This document shows, in pieces, positions 1 to 11,260 of a DNA stretch of 64,000 bases. The translations under genes and the position numbers were made by a program. The notes below the pieces were generated by a model. That model was not told the origin of the DNA. It did not search any database and saw only the letters and a list, made by a program, of their open reading frames with translations. Origin of the DNA: Marisa cornuarietis. Its lineage: Eukaryota > Mollusca > Gastropoda > Architaenioglossa > Ampullariidae. Position 1 is the first letter of the stretch. Each line of letters begins with the position of its first letter. The stretch spans positions 2,425,001 through 2,489,000 of the forward strand of contig SMMW01000524.1 in the NCBI GenBank assembly GCA_004794655.1. Direction: 5' to 3'.

Positions 1-975
1 TCGGGTCATTCCTCCTCGACTTCAGAGTCTTCCGGGAGAAACCCTCCTGTCACATCTTCTGCTGCAGACTACTACATCCTTGAACCTCTTAGTGACCGCG
101 ACAGTATCTGTGATGTCACTGATGTCGCGGAGAGCGTCCCCTGCCAGGATTCAGACGAGGGCTGCAGCTCGGTTCCTAGTTCCAAGCGGGGTCAGACTTT
201 GCCATTGTACAAAGATGTCCGCAGTATTTCCTGTCCTATGGAAGCAGTGCAGTGTCCCCGCCCCAGGCAACTTGATTTCAAGCGGTCCGTGTCCTCCCCT
301 CAGCCTACACAGATTAGCCCGCGAGACCGAAAACTCGATCCCGTCTTTCTCCAGCAAAGAATTGAAGAGGAGATGAGAGCCCTGGGTATCATGCCTGGGT
401 GCGGGTCGATGCAGCCCGCGTGCAATGACGTCAGCGAAGTCAGTGATATCAGCGAAACGAGTGACATTGAACAGGATGAGAACACAGACCGTCAGTCTAT
501 GACAAAAGAACACCATGGCCACCTTGGCACGAGCTGCAGCGATTACTTCATCCTGGAGACCACCGCGTCGTCGTCATCGAAGGAAAACGAAAACGAAGGA
601 GTCGACAACTTTCAGCCCAAGCTTCCTCCTCGCAGGCAACGGACAGCTGGCATGCCGACGACCCCTGACTTGGAGGTCAGCCCAGGCAAGTTCGCCTACC
701 AGCGACAGATCAGTCAAGGCGTGCCGCCTCGCCTCCCTGAACGCAATCCTAACATGAAGTCGCACACACGCAGCAAGAGCGAGACCCGGATGTTCCTGCC
801 CTCCGGTAGCCAACCTTCGTCTCCCACTAGCTGTCCTGCTGATGATGGCCCCGTCATCGTGTCCTTGAAGAAGAACAAAGCCGGAGATGGCATTGGCAAG
901 ACTGTAGCTCCTGCTTTCGGATCTTCAGAGTCTTTTCGACCTCGACTGCAGACGTTGCCGAGTGGAGCGTATTGA
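1..975 (+). CDS. 3' part of an unrecognised Ser/Pro-rich, probably disordered signalling protein (5' end outside window)
   Basis: The frame is open from base 1 to the TGA at 973-975 (324 codons), so the beginning lies upstream of the window. I do not recognise the family. The sequence is low in hydrophobic residues and rich in Ser, Pro, Asp and Glu, and is probably disordered. Two related tyrosine motifs, ADYYILEP (residues about 22-29 of the visible part) and SDYFILET (about 180-187), each follow a GH-Ser/Thr-rich stretch and look like repeated phosphotyrosine or docking sites. An acidic VSEVSDISETSD stretch lies between them. KLPPRR and PPRLPER fit Pro-rich SH3 ligands, the second being a PxxPxR class II motif. 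A short helix-prone block, FLQQRIEEEMRALG, is near the middle. It reads as the C-terminal tail of a kinase, adaptor or scaffold protein; the function is not assigned. Coding status is supported by length, codon texture and the AATAAA signals just downstream. Confidence 0.75.
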   Translation, partial: SGHSSSTSESSGRNPPVTSSAADYYILEPLSDRDSICDVTDVAESVPCQDSDEGCSSVPSSKRGQTLPLYKDVRSISCPMEAVQCPRPRQLDFKRSVSSPQPTQISPRDRKLDPVFLQQRIEEEMRALGIMPGCGSMQPACNDVSEVSDISETSDIEQDENTDRQSMTKEHHGHLGTSCSDYFILETTASSSSKENENEGVDNFQPKLPPRRQRTAGMPTTPDLEVSPGKFAYQRQISQGVPPRLPERNPNMKSHTRSKSETRMFLPSGSQPSSPTSCPADDGPVIVSLKKNKAGDGIGKTVAPAFGSSESFRPRLQTLPSGAY

Positions 976-1023
976 ACTGGAACATCAAGAAAAAAGAACA
1001 GTAAATATATCCATACAAATGAC

Positions 1024-1223
1024 AATAAAAAGGGACAAGGAACAAAGGAGGAGATTCATGTTAAAATCTAAGACAATAATACAAAACTATATGTGCGAGC
1101 ATCCACGTCCCCCCACTACCCCTGTGTGCACTCTCATTTTCTCTCTCACACACTGTACGAACACACGCACGCACGCAGATAAGACTGAGCACTGAGCGAA
1201 AGTACAACAAACTGTACAATAAA
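1024..1223 (+). terminator. Candidate polyadenylation signals of the first gene
   Basis: AATAAA occurs at 1024-1029, 49 bases after the stop codon, and again at 1218-1223, followed by a CTGTCCTAC/GTGGGTT-type U/GU-rich stretch. Either could end the transcript; the second has the better downstream context. Confidence 0.4.
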
Positions 1224-1229
1224 CAGCCG

Positions 1230-3860
1230 TCTGTCCTACAAACCTTTGGCTGAAGTGGGTTACAAGAGGGATGATCTAATGGGAAGTGTAGCTAGAGGCT
1301 TTTGTTTGTCACTCCGACCTTTTGTGCCCCCCCCTCCTTTACCGACTTGTAGCTTGACGTGGCATGCACTCATCATTCCCTTTACTAGTCCTCCCCCCCC
1401 CCACAAAAAACACCCACACACCCACTCCTGTTTGACCAACAAGCGTGTATGCACTCAAGGTGCAGCATATCACTGGGGGAGAGGGTGTTACAGCCAAGAT
1501 ATTGTGTTGTTGAAGACGAGTCCTGTCTGTGGTGACCTGTGTGTCGAATGACTCAGTTTGTGATGAATGGGGTGTGCAGACTGATGACTGGATTCGCGAT
1601 CATTGGTAACTCTGTAGTCTACATTTGAGTATTCAATGAAAAGAACTGGACCCTGTGACATTTTACACAACAGACTGGATTTGTGAAAAAAATGTGCACC
1701 TCCATAAGAGGAACACGATGACTGTCTTGGCAATAAGGACTAATTTGTCAGAAACATTTATTTTAGAATTTAATTGTTACTTCAACTCGAGACTTTGACA
1801 ATAAGATTTCGTTTTTTGGTATGTTTTTGCTGTAGTCTTGCGAGTAATGTCCTTGTTAACTCGAAATACATAAATGCGAACATAAACTCGTGAATTATAT
1901 ATATATATGTATATAAAAGAGAGAGAGAAAGATATGAGAGAGAGAATCTTAAAAATATTTACAGTCTCCAGCAAACTTTCTTTTACTGCTGTCGTGTTAC
2001 TTTTTTCTAGATGTCCGAAAGTTCAAATGAATTAGCTTGAAAGTGCATAATAGCATACTATAAGATTTAGAATTGGTATGAGACGAAACTATTTCCTGTT
2101 TTTTTTGCATAGCCAACTATTTACACTTGAATGTGCCTCTAGCAGGACACTCAAACTTAGCTGCATTGTTTATAAACAAAATCGGCGATTTAAGGGGCTT
2201 GCAGAGTGCGCTGATCACGTGAAACAGTTCCAGGTGTTTTCTGACCACTACATGACTTTATCTCGCCACACTGTCATTTTTTTTCGATTTAAAAAAAAAC
2301 AAAAATGTTTCAGCCTGCAGCCAAAGCCTCACATATGTATTTTATCATCAGCTCATGACACTGAACTTGTTTTGAAATGTCTACAACTGTAATAGGACGC
2401 ACATACACTTACCTAGCATACGCACGACACATACACCACGCTCGACGAGCCCCCGTAGGTGGGGATGGAGGTGAAGAGATTTCTAGTTGATTTATGGAAG
2501 ATGAAGACCTCGCTGCTCTCTCTTTTCTATCTGGCCATAACCGTCTTCTTTCTTCTTTTTACGTCATTCTTTTCCCAAAATGACGACGAACAAATGACGC
2601 ACACAAGACGTCAAACACAAGACACCATTCACACACGAAACAATACAAGACCTACCCCTAACTCATTACAACAACACACGTGTAAAGCAAACAGCAGGCC
2701 TGAGTCGCTTCCATATTTCAAGGCTGAAATCAGATTTGATACGAGTTCTGTTGCTCTCTGGTTTTGTCAAATCAAGTTTGATGCGGGGGGGGGGATACAG
2801 ACAGGATGTGTTATCAGCAGAGTTCTGGTACTTTGGCAACTAGCTATTGTAGATTTACGATTTAGGCCACGACTGAGAACCACCTCCTCCCACTTATAAT
2901 CGTACGATGACATTTCAGCCATCGACGCACAAGTGTTACAAACTAAGTCTTGTTAGCGTGTCAGCCATCTCGACCATTGTACTCTTGTACTCTAAACTGT
3001 CGCCATGTCAGTCCATCTAACAAAATAACCGATTTTCAGTCGCACTTCAGATGATACGTTCAGTCTGTCAACAACTGGAGATACAGGAAATAAGATTTAA
3101 AATGCGCGATGTGCATGCAAACGATTGCATGATATGCATACAGAATCCATATAAACACGGATTCTACCAAGTAAATAAGGCTAGTACTGACACTGACGAT
3201 CAGCCGTACGCCGGCGCCCACTGCCACACCCACCCACACGAGTGCGCGCATGTTGGTGATGATGACAGACGAGCTAAATTAAAAGTTAATTGCGCACGAA
3301 CCAAACTATTTACGCCGTTGATTTCAAGTGCAGAGTTGCAGGCAATACAACGGTTCTCAGCTATAGGCCCGGTGGTAATCACAGTCCATAATATATATCC
3401 GTCTCAAGCTGCATCCCTTGACAACCTGACGACAGGGAAGTAGACGCTTGGCATGTTCCTGTGTTCAAAGGCATCCTCTTGTGTCTGTACACTAGTGGCA
3501 CGAGGAGGAACTCACTGGCGGACGGATGGCCACTTTCGCATCTTTATCTTCTAGACTCAAAAGGCTTTTGTAGTTGTATTCGTAAAGAAGTCACTCAACT
3601 GAAAGTAAAGAAGTTACACAATCGAAATTACCAGATTAAAGTGTTACTAAACTCACTCAAATGACAGTCAAAGTTGAGTTTATTTTTAATCCTACATTGG
3701 GAACGCGATAAAATAATAATAATATGCAAGATTAAATTTACAAAATAATACTTTATAAGCATCAATAAAGTATAAGGGGGGGGGGAAAGAGAGAGGAAGA
3801 GAGTAGAGAGCGGGGAAAGAGAGAGAGAGAAGGAGACGTGTTAACCCCACTTTCATTAGG
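1230..3860. other. Intergenic, no gene seen
   Basis: Mixed AT-rich sequence with short homopolymer runs, a (TA)n patch at about 1897-1914 and a GA-rich patch at 1917-1945. A (G)10 run and GA-rich purine tract occur at 3776-3836. Open frames here (for example 2459-2899) have no recognisable motif, no splice context and no composition shift, so I do not call them genes. Confidence 0.6.
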
Positions 3861-4110
3861 GTGACTACACTAAGCCATATACTTTCTGCAGCTGTAGGTG
3901 GTTGCATGCAAGCTCTGGACTGGAACCCACAGGGGAGGCGCAGGGTTGGGAGACCCAGACAGACGTGGAGAAGATCGGTCCACGGCGAGGCGGAGGCAGC
4001 TGGAATGACATGGACCCAAATGGGGAGGCCCAGAACCGGGTTCGCTGGCGTGGTGTAGTTGCGGCCCTATGCTCCAATGGGGGTGAAAAGGAATAAGAAG
4101 AAAAAAGATG
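3861..4110 (+). mobile_element. RTE/BovB-like non-LTR retrotransposon, extreme 3' coding remnant
   Basis: Translation gives WNPQGRRRVGRPRQTWRRS, then (after a frame change near 3990-4030) DMDPNGEAQNR and RWRGVVAALCSNGGE. This succession (GRPR-TWRR ... R--WR--V-ALC) is the conserved C-terminus found in many RTE-type and related LINE reverse transcriptases. The reading frame is broken and nothing of the reverse transcriptase core precedes it, so it is a 5'-truncated dead copy. It ends in an A/G-rich tail at about 4084-4110. Confidence 0.65.
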
Positions 4111-4248
4111 TGGTTGCATGCAGGTTCGTACATACTTTTCATATCCATAACTGCTCACAAACTGTTTAGCTACAAAGGTTTGCGCTTAAGACTCCTGTTC
4201 GAGTGGAAAGAATACGCCTGTGCACCCAAGTCTTTGCTTTATAGTCCT

Positions 4249-4514
4249 GGGGCCAGTTGCACAACACATTTCTAATTTTAAACACTTTTAGGCCTTAACT
4301 CTATTTAGATAATTAGTTCAAAGTACACACCACAATTTTAGAATTTTTAAAACTAAAACTTCTTTAAGTAAGATAAAGTTGTTTAAGTCTGGCTTTCCGT
4401 CCTGTCAGTACAATTTTTTGTATGTTTTTCTGCAATGCATCAAAATGGCTAAGAAGAAATTTTGCTTCTTTAGAACAGTTTTAAGGTTTAGAAACGTGTC
4501 GTGCAACTGGCCCC
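4249..4514. mobile_element. Foldback MITE with GGGGCCAGTTGCAC termini
   Basis: The left end GGGGCCAGTTGCAC (4249-4262) is matched in inverted orientation at the right end (4501-4514). The similarity continues inward for about 35 bases with a few mismatches (ACAC-TTTCTAA on both arms). The 266-bp interior is AT-rich and non-coding. No clear target-site duplication is visible. Superfamily is not assigned. Confidence 0.65.
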
Positions 4515-5222
4515 TGACTGATAAGTGATGGCCAGGAATGTTCTGCAGCCTCAGTCTGATCTGCGTGCAAAATGTTGCCGTGACACAGAGGAGTAAAGTT
4601 TTCCGAAACAACAGACTGCACGGCAAGAGCGGAGACATGTCACGTGCAGCGCCATGATCACGCCGTGACCTTCAACCGGAAGTAGGAAATCAGGGTGGGG
4701 TCATAGGGCTCTGTTTCCAGCGCACGCTGTTCATAGTTCATGTAGAGTGGCCAGCAAATCTCCCCGCCACAGATGTGTGCATCTGACATTTCCGTCCGTC
4801 AACCCTTGAGCAGAGTTCCCAGGAACCGCTCAGAACGAATTTGCTAACGGGTCGACTTAATTTAACACATTGTGGAATATGTGACTATATGTTCTCTCTT
4901 TCTTTACGTGTGACTATCATGCAGATATTTGTCGATCATAGATACATATTTGATAATGTGTCCGGTCAGGAAGCCTCTTCTGGTTTTTTATTTTTGCGAA
5001 CTGACCACATTTTCTCCTATAAAGAGTATTAGACATGGAACCTGAGCAGACAGTGTAAGGAGCTGCAAGGCAGCTGATACAGGCAGCGCTTTCTAGGAGC
5101 TGTGTAGGAATACAAGAAAATATAATTCCTTCTTCACAAGTCAAATAAGAACGACGATCTGGATCATTGTCTATGAGGAAGATGATCTGTGCATGATCCA
5201 TTTTTGTATTACTGAGGCGATA
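4515..5222. other. Intergenic, nothing recognised
   Basis: Unique-looking sequence between the MITE and the 32-bp satellite. No coding, RNA or repeat signal that I can support. Confidence 0.5.
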
Positions 5223-5785
5223 ACACTACTCGTGTAGTTATGTCAATGACGTACACACTACTGGTGTAGTTATATATCAGTGACGTACACACTACTGGTG
5301 TAGTTATATATCAGTAACGTACACACTACTGGCGTAGTAATATCAGTGGCGTACACATTACTGGCGTAGTAATATCAGTGACGTACACATTACTGGCGTA
5401 GTAATATCAGTGACGTACACATTACTGGCGTAGTAATATCAGTGACGTACACACTACTGGCGTAGTAATATCAGTGGCGTACACATTACTGGCGTAGTAA
5501 TATCAGTGACGTACACATTACTGGCGTAGTAATATCAGTGACGTACACATTACTGGCGTAGTAATATCAGTGACGTACACACTACTGGCGTAGTAATATC
5601 AGTGGCGTACACATTACTGGCGTAGTAATATCAGTGACGTACACATTACTGGCGTAGTTATATCAGTGACGTACACATTACTGGCGTAGTAATATCAGTG
5701 ACGTACACATTACTGGCGTAGTAATATCAGTGGCGTACACATTACTGGCGTAGTAATATCAGTGACGTACACATTTCTGGGGTAC
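5223..5785. repeat. 32-bp minisatellite, about 17 copies, with a 128-bp higher-order period
   Basis: The unit contains TTACTGGCGTAGTAA, whose arms TTACT/AGTAA are inverted copies, plus ATATCAGTGACGTACACA. The first two or three units differ (GTGTAGTTATATATCAG) and are about 34 bp. A GTGGCGT variant replaces GTGACGT at about 5347, 5475, 5603 and 5731, exactly 128 bp (four units) apart, so the array grew by duplicating four-unit blocks. No unique spacers are present, so it is not a CRISPR-like array. Confidence 0.95.
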
Positions 5786-5859
5786 TCATGGCACTAACGC
5801 CCACATTTAAATAAAAGGGCAAGTAGAACACAAAAATCTCCTGAGCTGTGCATAAGTAT

Positions 5860-5893
5860 ATAACTATATATATATATATATATGTGTGTGTGT
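5860..5893. repeat. (TA)n/(TG)n microsatellite
   Basis: A run of TA dinucleotides passes into TG dinucleotides just after the minisatellite. Confidence 0.85.
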
Positions 5894-6559
5894 CTGTGTG
5901 CCAAAAATTATTTACTTTATCTTTAACTCGATGACATCATCAAAATTAAAGCAGCAGTCTAAGCGACGTGGCCCTCTCTTACATCGGTTTTTCACGACAC
6001 CACACAGTGTCATCCAGCAGCAAATCGTTGCGCCTCGCGATGCTTTAAGTCAAGATGAAAAAAATCCGTCTGTAGTAAGCGTAATTAGGACAATATTTAC
6101 CTTAGGCCCAAGGGACTTATTCATGGACCTTTTAGTACTGCACAAACTGAAGAAATGACTTAGTGGGAAAGTGCAGACACCGCGAACTGGTTGCGATTTT
6201 TCTAAAGGATATCAGAAAAGGGACGAATAAATGAATATTTTATATCCCAGAATAATTTTGCGATATGGGAGCCATTCAATGAATAGATAGTGGAGGTAGA
6301 GCCGATAAATGCACACAGAAGGAAAATATGGTAACTATGCTGCTCTAGTATTAATGGAAGGAGTGAAGAAGAAAGATTTGTCACAAAGTCGACACATCCG
6401 TAGGGTCAGACCAAATGATTTTCGCCTTGGTATCTATGTAGGAAGATTAAGTAGTGTAGGTATGTGCGAAAGACCCACATCGGAAAATAATCATAGAAAC
6501 ATGGCTTTGTACACTTTTGAACTTTTGTACACACAAAAAAGCGTAACACATGGCTTAGA
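5894..6559. other. Intergenic, nothing recognised
   Basis: AT-rich sequence; open frames are short and featureless. Confidence 0.5.
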
Positions 6560-6803
6560 GGATTGATCCAGATGTCCGAAGAACCACAACAAAATATTTC
6601 CATAAAATAACAGCAAGGAATGGTCAAACCTTATAGGCGTACTCTTCTTAGCAGGGACTACAACAGGGAAGTTACAGCAACAGTATCCTATTGCTCAATA
6701 CAGTGGAGTAAATTGAAAGAAATAACCTCCAATAACCAGCCAGTAGATTATTTGGAATTGCCCTTGGGGATAAATAAATTGGTATTGTATTGTATTGTAT
6801 TGT
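6560..6803 (+). mobile_element. 3' end of a truncated non-LTR retrotransposon with a (TATTG)n tail
   Basis: The segment ends with GAATTGCCCTTGGGGATAAA followed by TAAATTGG and four TATTG repeats (about 6782-6803). The sequence TTGCCCTTGGGGA-(C/T)AAATAAA plus a short tandem tail is typical of the 3' UTR ends of Rex/L2/CR1-type LINEs. No coding part is recognisable. The upstream limit is uncertain. Confidence 0.55.
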
Positions 6804-7480
6804 TGAAGAACTGGAGCAGTAAAATGTTCAAAAGTTAGAGCGTTAAGCTACTTCCGAATCCAGACAATAATCTTCAAGAAGAACACGAAAAGCGGACACC
6901 CTCAAATCAAATCAACATTAAAAAATTTCAACACAACAACGACAACACACAACTTGACAATGAACTATATTTCGCTAGAAATCACAATCTTTAAATTTAA
7001 TGTTTAGAGGTAATATTTACAGAACAACAAAATCCTACGTAAGTAAACATTTAAAACATTGTTTAGTAACTTTATGAGATGTCACCAGAAGAAATTTATA
7101 TTTTTTTATGCGTATAATAGAATAATTAGGTCTAAAGAAATATTATATTAGACAATGAAAGTGCATGGAATATCAAAAACAAATTATGTAACAAGTACAC
7201 TTAAAATGTAAAGTTTGTTAAAACCATATACCTATTATAAATTCAATTTTTTAAGAGAAGAGCATAAAATTGTCATAAGTAAAAACAAATGCTTCAAAAG
7301 GCTTAATAAATTTGTGGAATATAGAAGATCAAACAAATATTTTACAAAAAGTCGAAGGGAATACTACGGTGGACGCAGATCACCATGGAGACCACAAAAC
7401 AGCCTGCCCCACCACAGGACAAGGAAGGGAGAGGGGAGACGATCGTCAACCAGGCTAAAGAGCACGAGTAAGGATTAAGT
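6804..7480. other. AT-rich intergenic stretch
   Basis: Strongly AT-rich, many AAATTT-type words, then a GC-richer patch at 7370-7460. An open frame at 7215-7478 is basic and featureless; I do not call it. Confidence 0.5.
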
Positions 7481-7485
7481 TCCCG

Positions 7486-7615
7486 TTAGCTCAGTCAACC
7501 ACAGTACCAGATCTCCACCAGGTCCTAGGTGTCAGGTGGTTAACCGAATTATTATAGAACACTGGCGTGCAGTTCATTACCCATGTGAGGTAGTCGCCAT
7601 CCCCAAGCTGAGCTA
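7486..7615. repeat. Short inverted repeat downstream of RhoA1
   Basis: GTTAGCTCAG at about 7486-7495 is perfectly mirrored by CTGAGCTAAC at about 7606-7615. The roughly 110-bp loop shows no coding sequence. It lies past the 3' end of RhoA1 and could be a small foldback element. Confidence 0.5.
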
Positions 7616-7619
7616 ACTG

Positions 7620-7625
7620 TTTAAT
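7620..7625 (-). terminator. Possible polyadenylation signal of RhoA1
   Basis: TTTAAT on the + strand reads ATTAAA on the - strand, about 230 bases beyond the stop codon at 7856. No AATAAA is closer. Confidence 0.3.
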
Positions 7626-7855
7626 GGATACTTCACTCCTTTAGGGGTTGAGGAAGTGAAAGCAGCGAGAGAGAAGAGAAACATTCCCTATTTGCACAAG
7701 AAGTTGCTTTACATACTCCCTTGGTAAGCTAATTTCTTTTGATATCTTGTGTTGGCAAAGATGGAGTTGGCCGGAAAAAATATTCCACTGTTCACCTGCT
7801 CCACGACTGTCTGGTGCTTGCTTTCCCTGCCAGAGACATACTGGTATAATATGGG

Positions 7856-9239
7856 TTACAAAATGCTGCACTTCTTCAACTTTTTGCTGTTTCTCTGCCT
7901 GCGAATCATCTTGAATGTCACTCTAACAGCAGTCTCAAAGACCTCGCGGACGCCTTCCTTGGTTTTGGCCGAGCACTCGACGTACGCCGCCGCCCCGATC
8001 CGCTCGGCCACGACTTTGCCCTCCTCTGAGCTGACGGGTACCTGCTTTCGTCTCTCTAGCTTGACTAGGGTCACAGGGTCGTCACGCAAGTCCTTCTTGT
8101 TTCCCACCAGGATGATGGGAACTCCGGGACAGAAGTGCTGCATCTCGGGGTTCCATTTTTCTAGAATGTTCTGCAGGCTGTCTGGGTTGTCGATGGCGAA
8201 GCAGACGAGGATGACGTGCGTGTCCACGTAGCAAAGGGGTCGCAACCGATCATATTCATCTTGACCCGCGGTGTCCCACATGGACAAATCCACCTGAAGG
8301 AGAGATTCGTATAAAAAATTTTACATTTACAGCCACTCTTTGCAGAAAGTCTTGAAGGTTTAAGAAGGTACCAAGGTCTACATTTTTATCTTTAGTTATG
8401 CTGTCCTAAATCATAAACGTGCACACTGTAGGGGGCGAACGTTCCAGACATTGGAACATCTGCTGAGAAGAGCCGAAACATGTTTACCAATACATCTGCC
8501 AAGACAATGAAACTTAGGGGAGGTTTCACGCTTAGGCACTTTTCCCCTTTACGGCCTTACCGTACATATTAGGTATACATATATATATATAAAGGTTCCC
8601 CCATAGTCTACGCTCTTTAACAGCTGACAGCTCAATTGATATTGTTTCAGATTTAACCCCTTGAAATTAATAGAACTTATCTTTTGCACAAAGGACATTT
8701 ATCCTAAAATACAACTGGAACTAAACTACAAAGATAGATTCTTGATGTTTGAGATTTCATTGCTTCGTGTTATCAGTAGTGTCTGAGCCAGGACCGACAT
8801 CAGTTTGAAAACTGTCGTTGAAATAATGTCCGAACATTTCAATTACATTTTGAAAATTGAATACATTTTATACCCACACCCTTTATGATTATTTAAGTGT
8901 GTATACATTTTTATAAAATCCTGTATTAATAGAAGATAAACATTCTGAAGGATTTTAGAATCCTGCAGTTTTCTATAACAACTATTTTAGTGATACTGAG
9001 AGGAAAATGAAAGGGGAGGGGATCAGTTATCGATCCTTTTCGCACCTCAGGAAAAGTCTGTTTACCTGTTTGCCATCCACTTTAATACATGCACCATATT
9101 TGCCCAAATCTGTTGCAGTGTAGTCCTCAGGGAAATGGTCTTGAGTGAAGACGACCATCAGACACGTCTTGCCGCACTCTCCGTCGCCGACAGTCACCAG
9201 GTTCTTCTGGATCTTCTTACTCCTTGTTTCCTGCGCCAT
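7856..9239 (-). CDS. Rho-family small GTPase (RhoA1), divergent effector loop; exons 9239-9066 and 8293-7856
   Basis: Two coding exons encode 203 aa. Exon 1 (58 codons) starts MAQETRSKK and ends VDGKQ before GTAAAC. Exon 2 begins [10 protein letters not shown] after a TTCAG acceptor; the intron is 772 bp, phase 0. Visible G-motifs are P-loop GDGECGKT (15-22), DTAGQ with the catalytic Gln, GNKKD and ECSAKT, so nucleotide binding and hydrolysis look possible. The Rho insert helix is present. The tail is polybasic ([12 protein letters not shown]) and ends in the CAAX box CSIL; a Leu at X usually means geranylgeranylation. Oddities: P-loop Ala to Glu, and switch I reads YTATDLGKY where RhoA has YVPTVFENY, so the core effector residues Phe39 and Glu40 are changed while Thr37 stays. 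A second reading is that exon 1 starts at the CAG inside ATGGCGCAG, with the true start in an upstream exon. It belongs to the four-gene Rho array. Confidence 0.85.
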
Positions 9240-9344
9240 TAAATAAAGCCGTGGAAAAGACTTCTAACAAATTCTGACCTTTTAGATGACCTGTGATTGA
9301 ACTACGAATTGAAAATAGCACGACTTACTTTTGATCGTTCTAGG

Positions 9345-9401
9345 GTTTAAAACATACTTTATTTGTCCCAGAGGGCAATTTGGTGGCAGCTCGATTAAAT
9401 T

Positions 9402-9467
<66 letters not shown>

Positions 9468-11260
9468 TCGCATGCACCAAACAGACTTCCACATTCATGT
9501 TTCATTCATTCGCACTGCACCATTCAAGAGACGCACGGCGGAAACAACGAATGACAGCCGCAGTCTGTTAGTCCTACATGCAGGTATACAAAATCGGCGG
9601 CCCAAAAGGAGCTGGACAAACTCTCTCGACAGCACATGCCTGTCATCACGAAGGATTGCAGACACTTTCAGAAATGTCTGCCTGTTATACAGAGTCTGAA
9701 GAGTACTCTGGGCTGTCCCAATGACTATTGAGCAGGTGGATACCACACGATGTAGGCTGCTCTTGTCCTTCGCCGATAAACTGTTGTAGAAACAGATAAA
9801 CGAGAAGGACAGCATACTCTCTATGTGCGATCTGTAAAAAAAACTGAAGAAATTGGTGGGAGACAGAGAAAGTCTTCAGCTTCCGGAGAAGGAAGAGGCG
9901 CTGCTGAGCCTTCTTCATGACAGCTTGGGTGTTGACATCCCAGCAAAGTCGCCTGTAAAAAAACAGTAACCATTTCCACCTCCTTGTCGTCGATGACACT
10001 TACAGGACTTGGTGGAGAATTCCGACGGAAATCATAAACCATCTCTTTGGTCTTACTCACATTAAGTTCTAAGAAATTGTCATCGCACCAGGAAATAAAT
10101 TCTTCCAAAGCTGCGCCGTGGGTATCTGCTGGCCCGCTAAGGAGAGAGAGCAGTGCCGTGTCATCAAAGAATTTGACGAGGTATTGACCCTCATGGTTAC
10201 TGCGACAACTGTTGGTAAACAGAATAAACAGAGGCGGGGATAAAACACAGCCTTGAGGTGAGCCGGTGCACGTTGTGATTAAGTCGGAAAAAGTACCATT
10301 GACAAGTACTCGCTGCTACCTGTCAACCAAAAAGTGGATGATCCATGACACTAGCTGATCATCAAAGAGGAAAACTCGTCGAGGAGTCTTCTAGCTAGGA
10401 TATGTGGTTAGATGATGTTAAAGGCTGATGAGAAGTCAGCAAACAGCAGTCGTGCGTGGGCTTGTGGATTCTGCAGGTGTTTGAGTAAAGTGTGGAGGAT
10501 GAACAGTTTAGCATCATCAACACTTCGTTTGGACTGGTATACAAATTGCAAAGGGTCAAGACAATTGTTAGTGGCTTTTAGAATCAATGATTTGATGATT
10601 TTCTCCAATACTTTCATGACCAATGATGTTAAGGCCACTGGTCTAAAGTCGTTGAGATGCTGAGGTGAAGCTTTCTTCGGAACTGGGACAATGGTAGACA
10701 GTTTCCAAGCAGCTGGGATGGAGAGTGGATCCACAGAGCGCTGATAAAGGTGTTGGACAATGCCTGCAAGTTGGTGCGCACAGAAACGCAATGCCAGAGT
10801 CCTTGCAAATGTTTACTCGTTGAAACAACTCCACAACTTGTTCTTGATAAATCTCAACCTTCTGGAAAGGGTGAAGAAAACTGAGCATATCTTTAATTCT
10901 CGCTGAGAAGTCACGAGTCTCGAACCGAGCAAAGAAAGCGTTAAGAGCATTTGGCAGGACCGTACTGTCAACGCCTGAGATCGAGATTTTGGCTTTCGAC
11001 CCCTTGAGCCGATCTTCAACATTTGCCATGTTTTTGAGTCCCTGCCAAGCTGCTCGGATGTTACCTGTCCCAAACTGAGACTCTATTTTAGTTTTATAAT
11101 TCACCTTGGCCCAACGGATAGCATTACGGACCTCTCTATGTACCAGTTTCTTGTCTTGGGCAGAACCCGTGAAGAACACATGTTTCTTTTTATTAAACAC
11201 TGCTTTTAGGTTCTTGGTCACCCAGGGTTTGTTGTTAGGATAAAGCACAAACTGTTTTGA
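9345..11260 (-). mobile_element. Broken Rex1/L2/CR1-type LINE (reverse transcriptase region to 3' tail)
   Basis: Read on the - strand, the segment gives KPWVTKNLK (about 11225), DFRPVALTS and FADFSSAFN (reverse transcriptase), and GSPQGCVLSP (near 10250). The catalytic box FFDDT, replacing the usual F/Y-A-D-D, is near 10170, followed by WCDDNFLELNVSKTKEM (about 10080). The C-terminal HVLSREF and CRTNRLRLSF blocks lie at 9550-9680. The frame is interrupted by stops (for example just after FADFSSAFNII) and frame changes near 10800, 10100 and 9830, so it is inactive. The endonuclease domain is missing (5' truncation near 11260). The 3' end reads TTGCCCTCTGGGACAAATAA on the - strand (about 9361-9380), the usual tail of this group, and a (GT)n run lies within the 3' UTR. 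It sits between RhoA1 and RhoB1. Confidence 0.85.
9404..9466. repeat. (AC)n microsatellite inside the LINE 3' UTR
   Basis: Uninterrupted AC dinucleotide run of about 63 bp. Confidence 0.98.

Noticed and set aside
2459..2899. 146-codon + strand frame
   Set aside because: Short hydrophobic stretch but otherwise featureless; no start context or neighbouring exon evidence.
5223..5785. Regular repeat array resembling CRISPR
   Set aside because: Units are directly tandem with no unique spacers and the genome is eukaryotic.
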